Shown piece after piece: positions 18,376 through 26,257 of a DNA stretch of 64,000 nucleotides (positions within the stretch are counted from its first letter, which is position 1; each line of letters opens with the position of its first letter). Source of the stretch: an uncultured Verrucomicrobiota bacterium (GTDB lineage: Bacteria > Verrucomicrobiota > Verrucomicrobiia > Opitutales > Opitutaceae). The translations under genes and the position numbers were made by a program. The notes below the pieces were generated by a model, which saw only the letters and a list, made by a program, of their open reading frames with translations, did not search any database and was not told where the DNA came from. Location: positions 1-64,000 of the forward strand of contig CAIQAB010000029.1 in the NCBI GenBank assembly GCA_903869675.1. Direction: 5' to 3'.

Positions 18376-18726
18376 ATGAACAAGCGTGCACCAAACCCGG
18401 AAGATAGCCTGCGTGGATTCCCTCCTGCCACCGTCGCTGCCTGCCTTGCCTTTCGCGCCCACAATGATCCCGTCGCACTCGATACTGCCATTATAGGCAT
18501 TATTGAGCATCTGCTCCCCAAACGCCCAGCCCAACCCGTGGGCTCCTTCCCAGGCTCCGCCCTACTAGTCGAAGACCTCGGGCTAGACTCCTTTAGCATG
18601 GTTGAAATGACATTCATTTTTGAGGACGTCTTCGGTGCACCCCTCGCACAGGAAGAATTGATTAAAATCCGCACCCTCGACGACCTACGTTCGCTCATTC
18701 AACGCTCCATTTCCTCCAACAAATGA
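18376..18726 (+). CDS. Acyl carrier protein, island-specific
   Basis: 116 residues. The phosphopantetheine site is Ser72 in VEDLGLDSFSMVEM, followed by a helix III pattern (LAQEELIKIRTLDDLRSLI). It is longer than housekeeping AcpP by a 35-residue N-terminal extension and less acidic. It overlaps the ketoacyl synthase by 4 bases, so the two should act together on acyl chains. The pairing with a dedicated synthase and the position at the head of a glycan/lipid island suggest a specialised fatty acyl group rather than bulk fatty acid synthesis. Confidence 0.85.
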   Translation: MNKRAPNPEDSLRGFPPATVAACLAFRAHNDPVALDTAIIGIIEHLLPKRPAQPVGSFPGSALLVEDLGLDSFSMVEMTFIFEDVFGAPLAQEELIKIRTLDDLRSLIQRSISSNK

Positions 18727-20051
18727 GCGTCACCGCCAGGCCGACCGTTCCCCGCGCTGTGATCAGCGGCCTTGGCTTCATCACCAGCATCGGCAACGAT
18801 CAATCTACCGTTAGCCAAAACCTCCGCGCCCTCCGCCACGGCTTTGCTCCCATAGAATTTATCCCTGGCTGCGAACTCCCCGTAAAAGTCGCGGGCACAA
18901 TTAAAGATTTCGATACCCGCTCCCCTCATTTCGCGGATTGGACTTGGCCCTCCGCCCGCTACCCCTTGGGACGAGACGTCCTGCGCAGCATAGCGCCCCA
19001 CGGCCTGCATGCCTTTTGCGCTTTAGATCAAGCCATCAGAGACGCCAACCTAGCCCCCGCCGACCTGAAAGCTGAAGACACTGGCCTATTCACCGCCTCC
19101 GCCGGCTCACCGTTTCTCCAGCGCCACTTCCTCAACGGCATGCACGAGTCGCAAGGCAGCCGATTGCAGCCCCTCGGCATCATCAGCACCATCGCCGGCA
19201 CCTTGAATTTCAACCTAGCCGCCCACCATGGCATCCGCGGCGGCGTATGCGGCTTCGTCTCGGCCTGCGCCTCCACCGCACACGCCCTAGGCTACGCTCA
19301 GGACGAAATCCGCCTCGGCCGTCATCAACGAATACTTGTGGTCGGTGCTGAGGACCTCACCGCCGAATCCACCTACTCCTTCCATGGGATGCGCGTGCTC
19401 TCCCGCAACTCCGACCCCGCCACCGCTTCCCGCCCCTTCGACCGCGCCCGCGACGGTTTCGTCGGCACCGGCGGCGCCTGCGCCCTTGTGATAGAGGAAG
19501 CGGACTCCGCTCAGGCTCGCGGCGCACCCATCTACGCCGAACTCCTCGGCTGGGGCCAGGCTTCTGACGGCCACCACATGGCCGTCTCAGATCCCGGCGG
19601 CCAAGGCCTCGCCCGCGCGATGCAACGGGCACTCGCCGCCTCCCGCCTAGCTCCTTCTGACGTAGATTACATCAACGCCCACGCCACCTCCACTCAGGCC
19701 GGGGACCGCTCCGAAGCCCTCGCTCTGCATACCGTCTTCACCGCCGCCGGGGCTCGTCCGGCCATAAGCAGCACCAAAGCCCTGACCGGCCACGCCCTGT
19801 CGATGGCAGGCGCCATGGAGGCCGGTTTCTGCGCCCTCGCCTTGCGCGAAGGCTTCATCCCAGGCCAGGCTCACCTCACCGATCCGGACCCGGTTTGCGA
19901 AGGCCTGAACCTCCCCCGCCAAACCCTCGACCAAGCCCCCGAAGTGGTGTTGAGCAACAGCAGCGGTTTCGGCGGCAGCAACGTCGTCCTTGCATTCCGG
20001 CGCTGGTCGCCCGCTGCCCTACCGGCGCTGACCCGTCAAACGCCGCCCTAA
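18723..20051 (+). CDS. Beta-ketoacyl-ACP synthase (FabF/KAS II-like)
   Basis: 442 residues. It elongates acyl-ACP by decarboxylative condensation. The catalytic triad is visible: Cys182 (SACASTAHAL), His320 (INAHATSTQAGD) and His357 (STKALTGHALSMAG). The N-terminal RAVISGLGFITSIGN is typical thiolase-fold sequence. It is translationally coupled to the upstream ACP. The identity as an elongating rather than chain-length-factor subunit is supported by the intact Cys. It precedes the fucosyltransferase by 16 bases, so lipid and glycan genes may share one transcript. Confidence 0.9.
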   Translation: MSVTARPTVPRAVISGLGFITSIGNDQSTVSQNLRALRHGFAPIEFIPGCELPVKVAGTIKDFDTRSPHFADWTWPSARYPLGRDVLRSIAPHGLHAFCALDQAIRDANLAPADLKAEDTGLFTASAGSPFLQRHFLNGMHESQGSRLQPLGIISTIAGTLNFNLAAHHGIRGGVCGFVSACASTAHALGYAQDEIRLGRHQRILVVGAEDLTAESTYSFHGMRVLSRNSDPATASRPFDRARDGFVGTGGACALVIEEADSAQARGAPIYAELLGWGQASDGHHMAVSDPGGQGLARAMQRALAASRLAPSDVDYINAHATSTQAGDRSEALALHTVFTAAGARPAISSTKALTGHALSMAGAMEAGFCALALREGFIPGQAHLTDPDPVCEGLNLPRQTLDQAPEVVLSNSSGFGGSNVVLAFRRWSPAALPALTRQTPP

Positions 20052-20067
20052 ACCATCCGCCACGCAC

Positions 20068-20937
20068 ATGATCATCGTCCGAATCAAGTGCGGGCTTGGA
20101 AACCAACTCTTCCAATACGCCGCCGCCCGCGCACTCGCCGCCAAGTTGGATCAGGCTCTCTACGCGGACATACGATGGTTCCAAGAAGACAACCGTAAAC
20201 GCATCACCAGAGATAAACGTTGCTACCTCTTGCCTGAGCTCGGCTGCGCGCTCCCGCTGGCTAGCCCCTCCGAGGTGGATGCCTTTTATCCCAAATGGTG
20301 GACCCGATGGACCGGCCGCCCGCTCCCTCCGGGTATCCTTTTGTTGCAAGAAAACGGCGAAACCTTGCTCGAGGAGTTTCACCGCGTCGACGGCCCCGTT
20401 TGCCTAGATGGCTACTGGCAGGGCGAAGCGTATTTCGAAGCAGCCAAAACCGTGCTCGCCACCCATCTCCTCGGTCTGCGTCCCCGTGCCTTTGCCGATG
20501 CTTGGTTGGGCGATCTTAAGGTTCCCGGAACCGCCGCCGTTCATGTCCGCCGCGGAGACTACGCAAATTCAAAATCGCTTCACAGTTTTTTTGCCCGGCT
20601 TGATTTTACATATTATAGCCGCGCCTTGGATGCTCTTGGCGCCGAACGCGCCCTCGTTTTCTCGGACGACATTCCCTGGTGCCGCGCCCATTTTCAAGTC
20701 GGACGCCCCCTCGCCTTTGTCGACCCACCTCCCAACTGTGATTCCAGCATGGATCAACTCCTTTGCCTCGGCTTCGCCAAGAAGCTGGTCATCGCCAACA
20801 GCACCTTTTCCTGGTGGGCAGGCTGGCTCGCCGCCCAACGCTCCGCCCGCGTGATCGGCCCCGCGCGGTGGTTCCTCGACCCGCGCTACGCCAAATGGGA
20901 GGAACTGCTCAAAACTCCGCACTGCACCTGGATTTGA
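20068..20937 (+). CDS. GT11-family alpha-1,2-fucosyltransferase-like protein
   Basis: 289 residues. N-terminal MIIVRIKCGLGNQLFQYAAA and the HVRRGDY motif (159-165) are the hallmarks of glycosyltransferase family 11, which uses GDP-fucose to make Fuc-alpha-1,2-Gal linkages. The C-terminal NSTFSWWAGWLA is the third conserved family motif. It is probably cytoplasmic or loosely membrane-bound and acts on O-antigen, capsule or lipid-linked glycan. Genes for GDP-fucose synthesis are not in this window. Confidence 0.9.
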   Translation: MIIVRIKCGLGNQLFQYAAARALAAKLDQALYADIRWFQEDNRKRITRDKRCYLLPELGCALPLASPSEVDAFYPKWWTRWTGRPLPPGILLLQENGETLLEEFHRVDGPVCLDGYWQGEAYFEAAKTVLATHLLGLRPRAFADAWLGDLKVPGTAAVHVRRGDYANSKSLHSFFARLDFTYYSRALDALGAERALVFSDDIPWCRAHFQVGRPLAFVDPPPNCDSSMDQLLCLGFAKKLVIANSTFSWWAGWLAAQRSARVIGPARWFLDPRYAKWEELLKTPHCTWI

Positions 20938-20950
20938 GACCTCCCGCACC

Positions 20951-21829
20951 ATGCGCGTGGCCCATCTGATTCTCGCCCACCAGCAGGCCCCGCAGGTCGC
21001 CCGGCTCGCCCGTCGCCTGCTCGCCGCCGACGAAGCGGTTTTCCTCCATCTCGATGCCCGCATTGACCCATCGCCCTTCCTCGCCTTGCTCGATCCGCGC
21101 GTCCGATTCCTCGGACGACGCCACGCGAGCCCCTGGGGCACCTACGGGCTCGTAGCGGCCGCCTTGGAACTGATGCGCGCCGCCCTCGCCGACCGCTCCG
21201 TCGACTATCTTTCACTCCTCAGTGGCTCGGACTACCCCCTGCGCCCCTTGTCCGCCTTGCATACCCACCTCGACGCGCACCCCGGTCGAGAACACTTTTC
21301 CCCAATCCTATCCATGGCGGACAACCCCCGCTTTCAACGCCGCTACCAACGCTTTTGGTTCGGCGGTAGGCGCCACGGGATCAGCGGCCAGTTGGAATCG
21401 CTTCTCCATCGCCTGCCTTGGATACGCACCCTCCCCGACGGCTTGGTTCCCCACTGCGGCTCGCAATGGTGGACCCTCACCCGGAACTGCGCCGCCTGGT
21501 TGGTTGATCGACTGGACCGGTCTCCCGAGCTTGTTCGCTTTTTCCGCCACGTCATGATCCCCGACGAACTGGTTTTCCCCACTCTCCTCGCGAGCTCCCC
21601 TTTCACCGCAAAGATCACCGGCGAAAACCTTCGTTGCATCGAATTCCCGCCCGAATTGCGCCACCCCCGCGTCTGGCGCAGATCAGATCTGCCCCGCCTT
21701 CTAGGCGAAACTGCGTTTTTCGCGCGAAAGTTTGATTCCGAGACCGACTCCGCCGTCCTCGATCTCCTCGACGCCCATCTTGACGCCCCCGGCCACCCCC
21801 ACGCTGATCACCCCTACACCCCCCTGTGA
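20951..21829 (+). CDS. GT14-like beta-1,6-N-acetylglucosaminyltransferase (core-2/I-branching type)
   Basis: 292 residues. The N-terminus RVAHLILAHQQAPQVARLA, then VFLHLDARID, the WGTYGLVAAALELMRAAL segment and LSLLSGSDYPL match the branch family (Pfam Branch) of glycosyltransferase family 14. Bacterial members add GlcNAc or xylose. GSQWWTLTRNCAAWLVDR is also typical. It lies 13 bases after the GT11 gene and 4 bases before the next transferase, so it is in the same operon. Confidence 0.85.
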   Translation: MRVAHLILAHQQAPQVARLARRLLAADEAVFLHLDARIDPSPFLALLDPRVRFLGRRHASPWGTYGLVAAALELMRAALADRSVDYLSLLSGSDYPLRPLSALHTHLDAHPGREHFSPILSMADNPRFQRRYQRFWFGGRRHGISGQLESLLHRLPWIRTLPDGLVPHCGSQWWTLTRNCAAWLVDRLDRSPELVRFFRHVMIPDELVFPTLLASSPFTAKITGENLRCIEFPPELRHPRVWRRSDLPRLLGETAFFARKFDSETDSAVLDLLDAHLDAPGHPHADHPYTPL

Positions 21830-21833
21830 TCGC

Positions 21834-22544
21834 ATGCTTTTTATCATCATCAACCACCGCCACAACCAAGCCACCATCGCGCTGAAGGCGGCCTTCTCAC
21901 CCCACGCCGACGTCCTCGCCATCGACAGCGGCTCAGATCTCACCCCAGCCGAACGCCCCCATTTCGATCTCGCCCTCCCCAACGTCTATTACAGCGGACT
22001 GCTCAACGCCGCCGCCGAGGCGACCGGAACCCGCCCCGACGACGAGATCGTCTACGTTTGGTGCTCGGACGTGAGCCACGAGTCCGCGTCAGCCGTGCTC
22101 GCGCGCGCCAGCGAAGCCTTCGCGGATCCCCGCGTCGGCACCTACGCGCCCTCGGCTTGGTTTTCCGGCCACCCTCAAATGTGGAATAAACACACCGGCG
22201 CTCTCCGCCATGTCCCCTTCGTCGAAGGGTTCTGCTTCGCCACCCGCGCGGGCCTCCTTCGCGAACTCTGCCCGATCGATCTCTCCATCAACGCCATGGG
22301 CTGGGGCATTGATATGCACCTCGGCTACCTCACCCTCCGCCGCGCCCGCCGCACCGTCGTGGATGACCGCATCGAGGTGAAACACCCCAGAAGCACCGGC
22401 TACTCCAAATCCATAGCCGGACAACAACGCATCGCCTGGACGGCCGCACTCCCCCCCGCCGCGCGGCGTTTTCATCGCATTGCCGCTTGGTCCTGGACCA
22501 AACGCCGCCCCTTCTCCGCCTGGGTGTGCTCATGGACATGGTAA
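21834..22544 (+). CDS. Putative glycosyltransferase (GT2-like)
   Basis: 236 residues from the ATG at 21834; the frame is open upstream to 21732 but that part is low-complexity Pro/Thr and overlaps the previous gene. The sequence resembles GT-A transferases: LFIIINHRHNQATIALKAAF, VLAIDSGSDLTPAERPHFDL, a VYVWCSDVSHES segment in the place of the DxD region, and MGWGIDMHLGYLTLR near the acceptor site. No textbook DxD is seen. The assignment leans on fold-level similarity and its place between other transferases. Confidence 0.55.
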   Translation: MLFIIINHRHNQATIALKAAFSPHADVLAIDSGSDLTPAERPHFDLALPNVYYSGLLNAAAEATGTRPDDEIVYVWCSDVSHESASAVLARASEAFADPRVGTYAPSAWFSGHPQMWNKHTGALRHVPFVEGFCFATRAGLLRELCPIDLSINAMGWGIDMHLGYLTLRRARRTVVDDRIEVKHPRSTGYSKSIAGQQRIAWTAALPPAARRFHRIAAWSWTKRRPFSAWVCSWTW

Positions 22545-22636
22545 TCCCCGCCCCGGGTATTTTGCCGCATCGTCCCGGGCTTGCCGCTTGCCCGCGCTAA
22601 ACTCAACCCACTTGATTCCCTGCTCCGTCCTACGCG

Positions 22637-24274
22637 ATGCGCCTAATCTGGATCCTTTTCAAGACCGACCGCTGGCGCGCCCTTGGCGGCGCCATTCTGG
22701 GGACGCTCTCGGGGCTGAGTTGCGCCGCCATCGTCGCGACCATCAACCGCGTCATCAATGAATCCGGGGCCCACCCGCACCGCGATGGAATGATCTTCCT
22801 CGTGTGCTGGCTGGCCTACGCCCTTTGCTCCGTCGGTTCCGCCTACTTTCTAGCCCATGTCGGGCAAAGCGTGATCAGCAAGCTGCGCGTCGATTTCGCC
22901 CGGCGCATTCTGGCCGCGCCCCTGGTTAAACTCGAACAGAAAGGCGGACGCCTCTTCACCATCCTGATCGACGACATAAACGTCATCTCGATGGCGGTCG
23001 AACGCCTGCCCGCCGCCCTCGCCGGTTCCGCCACCGTCATCGGCGGCATCGTCTATCTCAGCCTTATATCCCAATCCCTCACCCTCTGCTTTCTCCTGAT
23101 TCTCGCCGGCGGCGGCGTGTGCTATCTCCTACCGCTTAATCGTATCCAACGCCAACTCCACCCCCTGCGCGAGGAATCGAATCGCGCCTATGCGCTTCTC
23201 CAGGCCCTCCACTCCGGTCTGAAGGATCTCCTGCAGAGCGGTCGCCGACGCCACGCTTTTCTCAACCGCCATCTCGAACCCGTCGTTCGGCGGCAAGGCG
23301 AGCTTCAAATCCGTATTCGATTACTGGAGACAATTTTTGGGCGCTGGGGCGAACTATATCTCCTCTTGGGACTGGCCGCGCTGCTTTTCACGATTCCCTT
23401 CCACGGGCTCGTTTCCTACCCGCTTTTCGGATCGTTCCTCCTCGTCGTGCTGTTCATGCTCGGCGGCCTTACCAGCGCGATCGGCTTCATCGGTTTGCTC
23501 ACCCGCGTGGACGCCTGTCTCGAAGGCATCAAAACCACTGGTGTCGATCTCTCGGCGCCGGCCGGCGCCGATCCTTACCCTCCTCCGCCTCCCTCCCGCG
23601 CACCCGTAATCGCCCTTCATGAAGTGCGTTTCCATTACTCCGGCTCCACCGGCTCGGCCTTCGTCCTCGGCCCCGTAAACCTCGTGTTCGACATCCCCGA
23701 AATCGTCTTCGTGGTCGGCGGCAACGGCGGCGGAAAAAGCACCCTGCTCAAACTTCTCACCGGACTATACGTTCCGGCTTCCGGCGCCATACTCCACGAT
23801 TCCCGCCCCCTGGAGCCCGGCGAATTGATCGTCCATCGCGACCTGTTCTCGGTGGTTTTTTCCGACTCCCACGTCTTTGAGCCGCTCCTCGGCCAGGAGG
23901 ACACCGCCTCACAGACCGAAGCCGAACGCCTGCTCGGCGCCACGCGGCTTCAATCCCGCGTCACCTTCGCCGACGGACGCTTCTCCACCACCGACCTCTC
24001 CTCGGGCCAACGCAAACGCCTCGCCCTCGTGGTCGCCCTGCTCGACGACCGTCCCATCTACGTCTTCGACGAATGGGCCGCTGATCAGGACCCCGAGTTC
24101 CGCCGCCTGTTCTACCACCACTTTTTACCCGATCTCAAACGCCGCGGCCGCCTGGTGATCGCCATTACCCACGACGAAACCTACTTCGACCGCGCCGACC
24201 GCATCATCCGTCTCGGAGAAGGCCGCATCCTGTCCGATCACCGCCCCGTCCGCCCGCCCTCGCCCGCATCATAG
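22637..24274 (+). CDS. Cyclic-peptide-type ABC exporter (SyrD/PvdE/YojI family)
   Basis: 545 residues, a fused half-transporter. The N-terminal domain has about six membrane helices (1-290); the ATPase has Walker A GGNGGGKS (361-368), signature LSSGQRKRLAL (454-464) and Walker B YVFDEWAADQDP (475-486). The FDEWAADQDP form is diagnostic of the SyrD/PvdE/YojI subfamily, which exports peptides such as pyoverdine precursor. No peptide synthetase or precursor gene is nearby, so here the cargo may be a lipid or glycan intermediate. It converges on the next gene with a 6-base overlap. Confidence 0.88.
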   Translation: MRLIWILFKTDRWRALGGAILGTLSGLSCAAIVATINRVINESGAHPHRDGMIFLVCWLAYALCSVGSAYFLAHVGQSVISKLRVDFARRILAAPLVKLEQKGGRLFTILIDDINVISMAVERLPAALAGSATVIGGIVYLSLISQSLTLCFLLILAGGGVCYLLPLNRIQRQLHPLREESNRAYALLQALHSGLKDLLQSGRRRHAFLNRHLEPVVRRQGELQIRIRLLETIFGRWGELYLLLGLAALLFTIPFHGLVSYPLFGSFLLVVLFMLGGLTSAIGFIGLLTRVDACLEGIKTTGVDLSAPAGADPYPPPPPSRAPVIALHEVRFHYSGSTGSAFVLGPVNLVFDIPEIVFVVGGNGGGKSTLLKLLTGLYVPASGAILHDSRPLEPGELIVHRDLFSVVFSDSHVFEPLLGQEDTASQTEAERLLGATRLQSRVTFADGRFSTTDLSSGQRKRLALVVALLDDRPIYVFDEWAADQDPEFRRLFYHHFLPDLKRRGRLVIAITHDETYFDRADRIIRLGEGRILSDHRPVRPPSPAS

Positions 24275-25195
24275 CCCTAGGATCGCCCCCGCCGTTCGGG
24301 CCGCCCCCACCCGCACCCGTTGGCCGGGTGGAGCATCGCCACCCACTAATGTCTCCCGCGCATAGGCCGCCGCCAGCTGCCCCGCTTGGTCGCACGCATA
24401 CCAATGCCGCCAATGCCACCCCATCTTCGGTCCCAAATCAGTCCGCGCATACGCCGCGCCACCCGCTCTCACCTTGGCCATGAATTGATCGGCACTACGA
24501 ACCGGGAAATGTCGGATAACCAGCCTCCCCGTTCCAGGCCGTCCCCGCCGCGCCCACCTCGTCGCCACCACGTCATGGTTCCCCTGCGTGATCCGCGCCA
24601 CCAGATCGGCCCGCGCCAAAACCTTCGGTCCCTCTTCATGAAATACCACCCCCGGCGTCGCCGCATCACTCAATTCCAATCGCGCCCTGTCCTCGCAATT
24701 CACCCGCCACCGGCAAGAGCGAACCACCGGGGCATACGTCTGTGCCAAAAAAACCCGGGGCGCCTCCCCTCCCGCCGGCAACACCCTGACCTCGTTCTGC
24801 CGCGCGCACCGCAAGACCGGAGCCCCCTGCTCCTCCACAAAATCCTTCAAATCGCGCGCGCGCGCCTCCCAAAACTCGTCCGCATCACAGCACAGCAACC
24901 AATCCGCGCCCTGCTCCTCCCGCGCCCGTAGCGCCAGCCGGCTCATCCAGATCGCCTGATTATACCCCGGGTCCGGCTCATCCACCCAGGCCAGACGCCC
25001 CTCCCGGCGAAAATCCTCCAAAATCTCACGCGTTCCATCCGTCGATCCGTTGTCCGCCACCAGAGCGAAATCCACCCCGCGCGCGAAATGATAGCGCAGA
25101 TTCTCCGCCAGGATATCCTCCTCATCCCGAACCGCCATGATCATCACCAGCCGTCGTGGACGCGCCTGCCGGAAACGGGGTATCCATAGATTCAT
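24269..25195 (-). CDS. Glycosyltransferase family 2 protein
   Basis: 308 residues. GT-A fold: RRLVMIMAVRDEEDILAENL, the sugar-nucleotide Asp in ALVADNGSTDGTREIL and the metal-binding DAD (104-106) in CCDADEFWEA. Many relatives transfer to surface glycans. The start ATG lies within the last codons of the upstream transferase (4-base overlap), so the two are translationally coupled. Donor and acceptor are unknown. Confidence 0.85.
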   Translation of the reverse strand: MNLWIPRFRQARPRRLVMIMAVRDEEDILAENLRYHFARGVDFALVADNGSTDGTREILEDFRREGRLAWVDEPDPGYNQAIWMSRLALRAREEQGADWLLCCDADEFWEARARDLKDFVEEQGAPVLRCARQNEVRVLPAGGEAPRVFLAQTYAPVVRSCRWRVNCEDRARLELSDAATPGVVFHEEGPKVLARADLVARITQGNHDVVATRWARRGRPGTGRLVIRHFPVRSADQFMAKVRAGGAAYARTDLGPKMGWHWRHWYACDQAGQLAAAYARETLVGGDAPPGQRVRVGAARTAGAILGL

Positions 25196-26181
25196 AACGT
25201 GCCGGAAAAAGGCGGCCGGTCATAATACGGCGTGCCGATCCGGGCCTCCAGCGGCGCCCGCTGCCCCCGGTTGCGCACGTCCACGATCGCGCGGATTCCA
25301 TTCTTTTTGTGCACGAACTCCCGCTCCCGCTCCAGCCAATCCGGCCCCGCCTGATCGCCGCCCCGCCGCAGCCACGCATAGGCCTGGTCGCGATGCGCCA
25401 ACCACCGGCCGAAACACCTGCCCAGCCACCCCGTCGGCGTCTCGCAATCCCGCCGATGATCCACGTAAACGTAGCCCACCTGCGCGATTCTCAAACCCGC
25501 ACCGCTCGCCCGCAGGAAAAAATCCGCGTGCTCGGAGCCATGCACCCGTTCCTCCCAGCCGATCGCCCGCGCCGCCTCCGTTCGCGCCAGGAACGTGTTC
25601 GATATCCGATCACACCGCACCACCCCCGGCTCGAGCTCCTCGTGGAACTCATGGAATCGTTGGTAAACCAGATCGCCCTTTCGCTCGAAAACGGCACCGC
25701 CGTAATCGCCCCGATCCTGCGCTCCGCCCACGATATCCAAACGATGCCGAAGCAACACGCCCGCCAATAGATCCAAGCGCGTATGGGGCGTGAATGCGTG
25801 GTCGTCGTCCGCCAGAAAAAAGAACGGCGTCGCCACCTTGCCCAGTAGATAATTCCGCCCCGCGCCCAGCGTGTGCCCCGCCTCGAACGGGAGCGTCAGC
25901 CACCGGATGCCGGGCGAGGGCTCCTCCCCATCCGAAAACAAAGTCTCACGTCCGTCGTCGCATACCAGGATGGGCACCGCCGGATAATGCGCCCGCACCG
26001 AGGCCAGACACATCGCCACGCAAGCCGGCCGCTCAAACGTCTTGACGATCACCGTCAACTCCAGCCCCCCTAACTCCGGATTGGTCACTGCACCCGCCAA
26101 TCCCCTGATCCTGCTCCGCGCCGTTTCCAGCGCCAAGTTCTTCTCTTTCTTGAAAACTTTCGGCACGTGGCTCGGAACCAT
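25192..26181 (-). CDS. Glycosyltransferase, GT2/beta-1,4-GalNAc-transferase-like
   Basis: 329 residues from the ATG at 26181. The segments LTVIVKTFERPACVAMCLASVR, ILVCDDG, LGAGRNYLLGKVATPFFFL and the DDD motif (125-127) resemble the animal B4GALNT1-type family as well as GT2. It overlaps the next gene by 4 bases. It is preceded by 76 non-coding bases after the VTT/CDP-alcohol fusion gene. Longer upstream frame (to 26355) is not supported by family-like sequence. Confidence 0.75.
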   Translation of the reverse strand: MVPSHVPKVFKKEKNLALETARSRIRGLAGAVTNPELGGLELTVIVKTFERPACVAMCLASVRAHYPAVPILVCDDGRETLFSDGEEPSPGIRWLTLPFEAGHTLGAGRNYLLGKVATPFFFLADDDHAFTPHTRLDLLAGVLLRHRLDIVGGAQDRGDYGGAVFERKGDLVYQRFHEFHEELEPGVVRCDRISNTFLARTEAARAIGWEERVHGSEHADFFLRASGAGLRIAQVGYVYVDHRRDCETPTGWLGRCFGRWLAHRDQAYAWLRRGGDQAGPDWLEREREFVHKKNGIRAIVDVRNRGQRAPLEARIGTPYYDRPPFSGTL

Positions 26182-26257
26182 GGATGAAGATTTGAAACCG
26201 CCGGCCCGTCTGCAAGTCCGGTCTGTAAACTTCTCTCCTGTCCCGCCGCAGTTCGAC

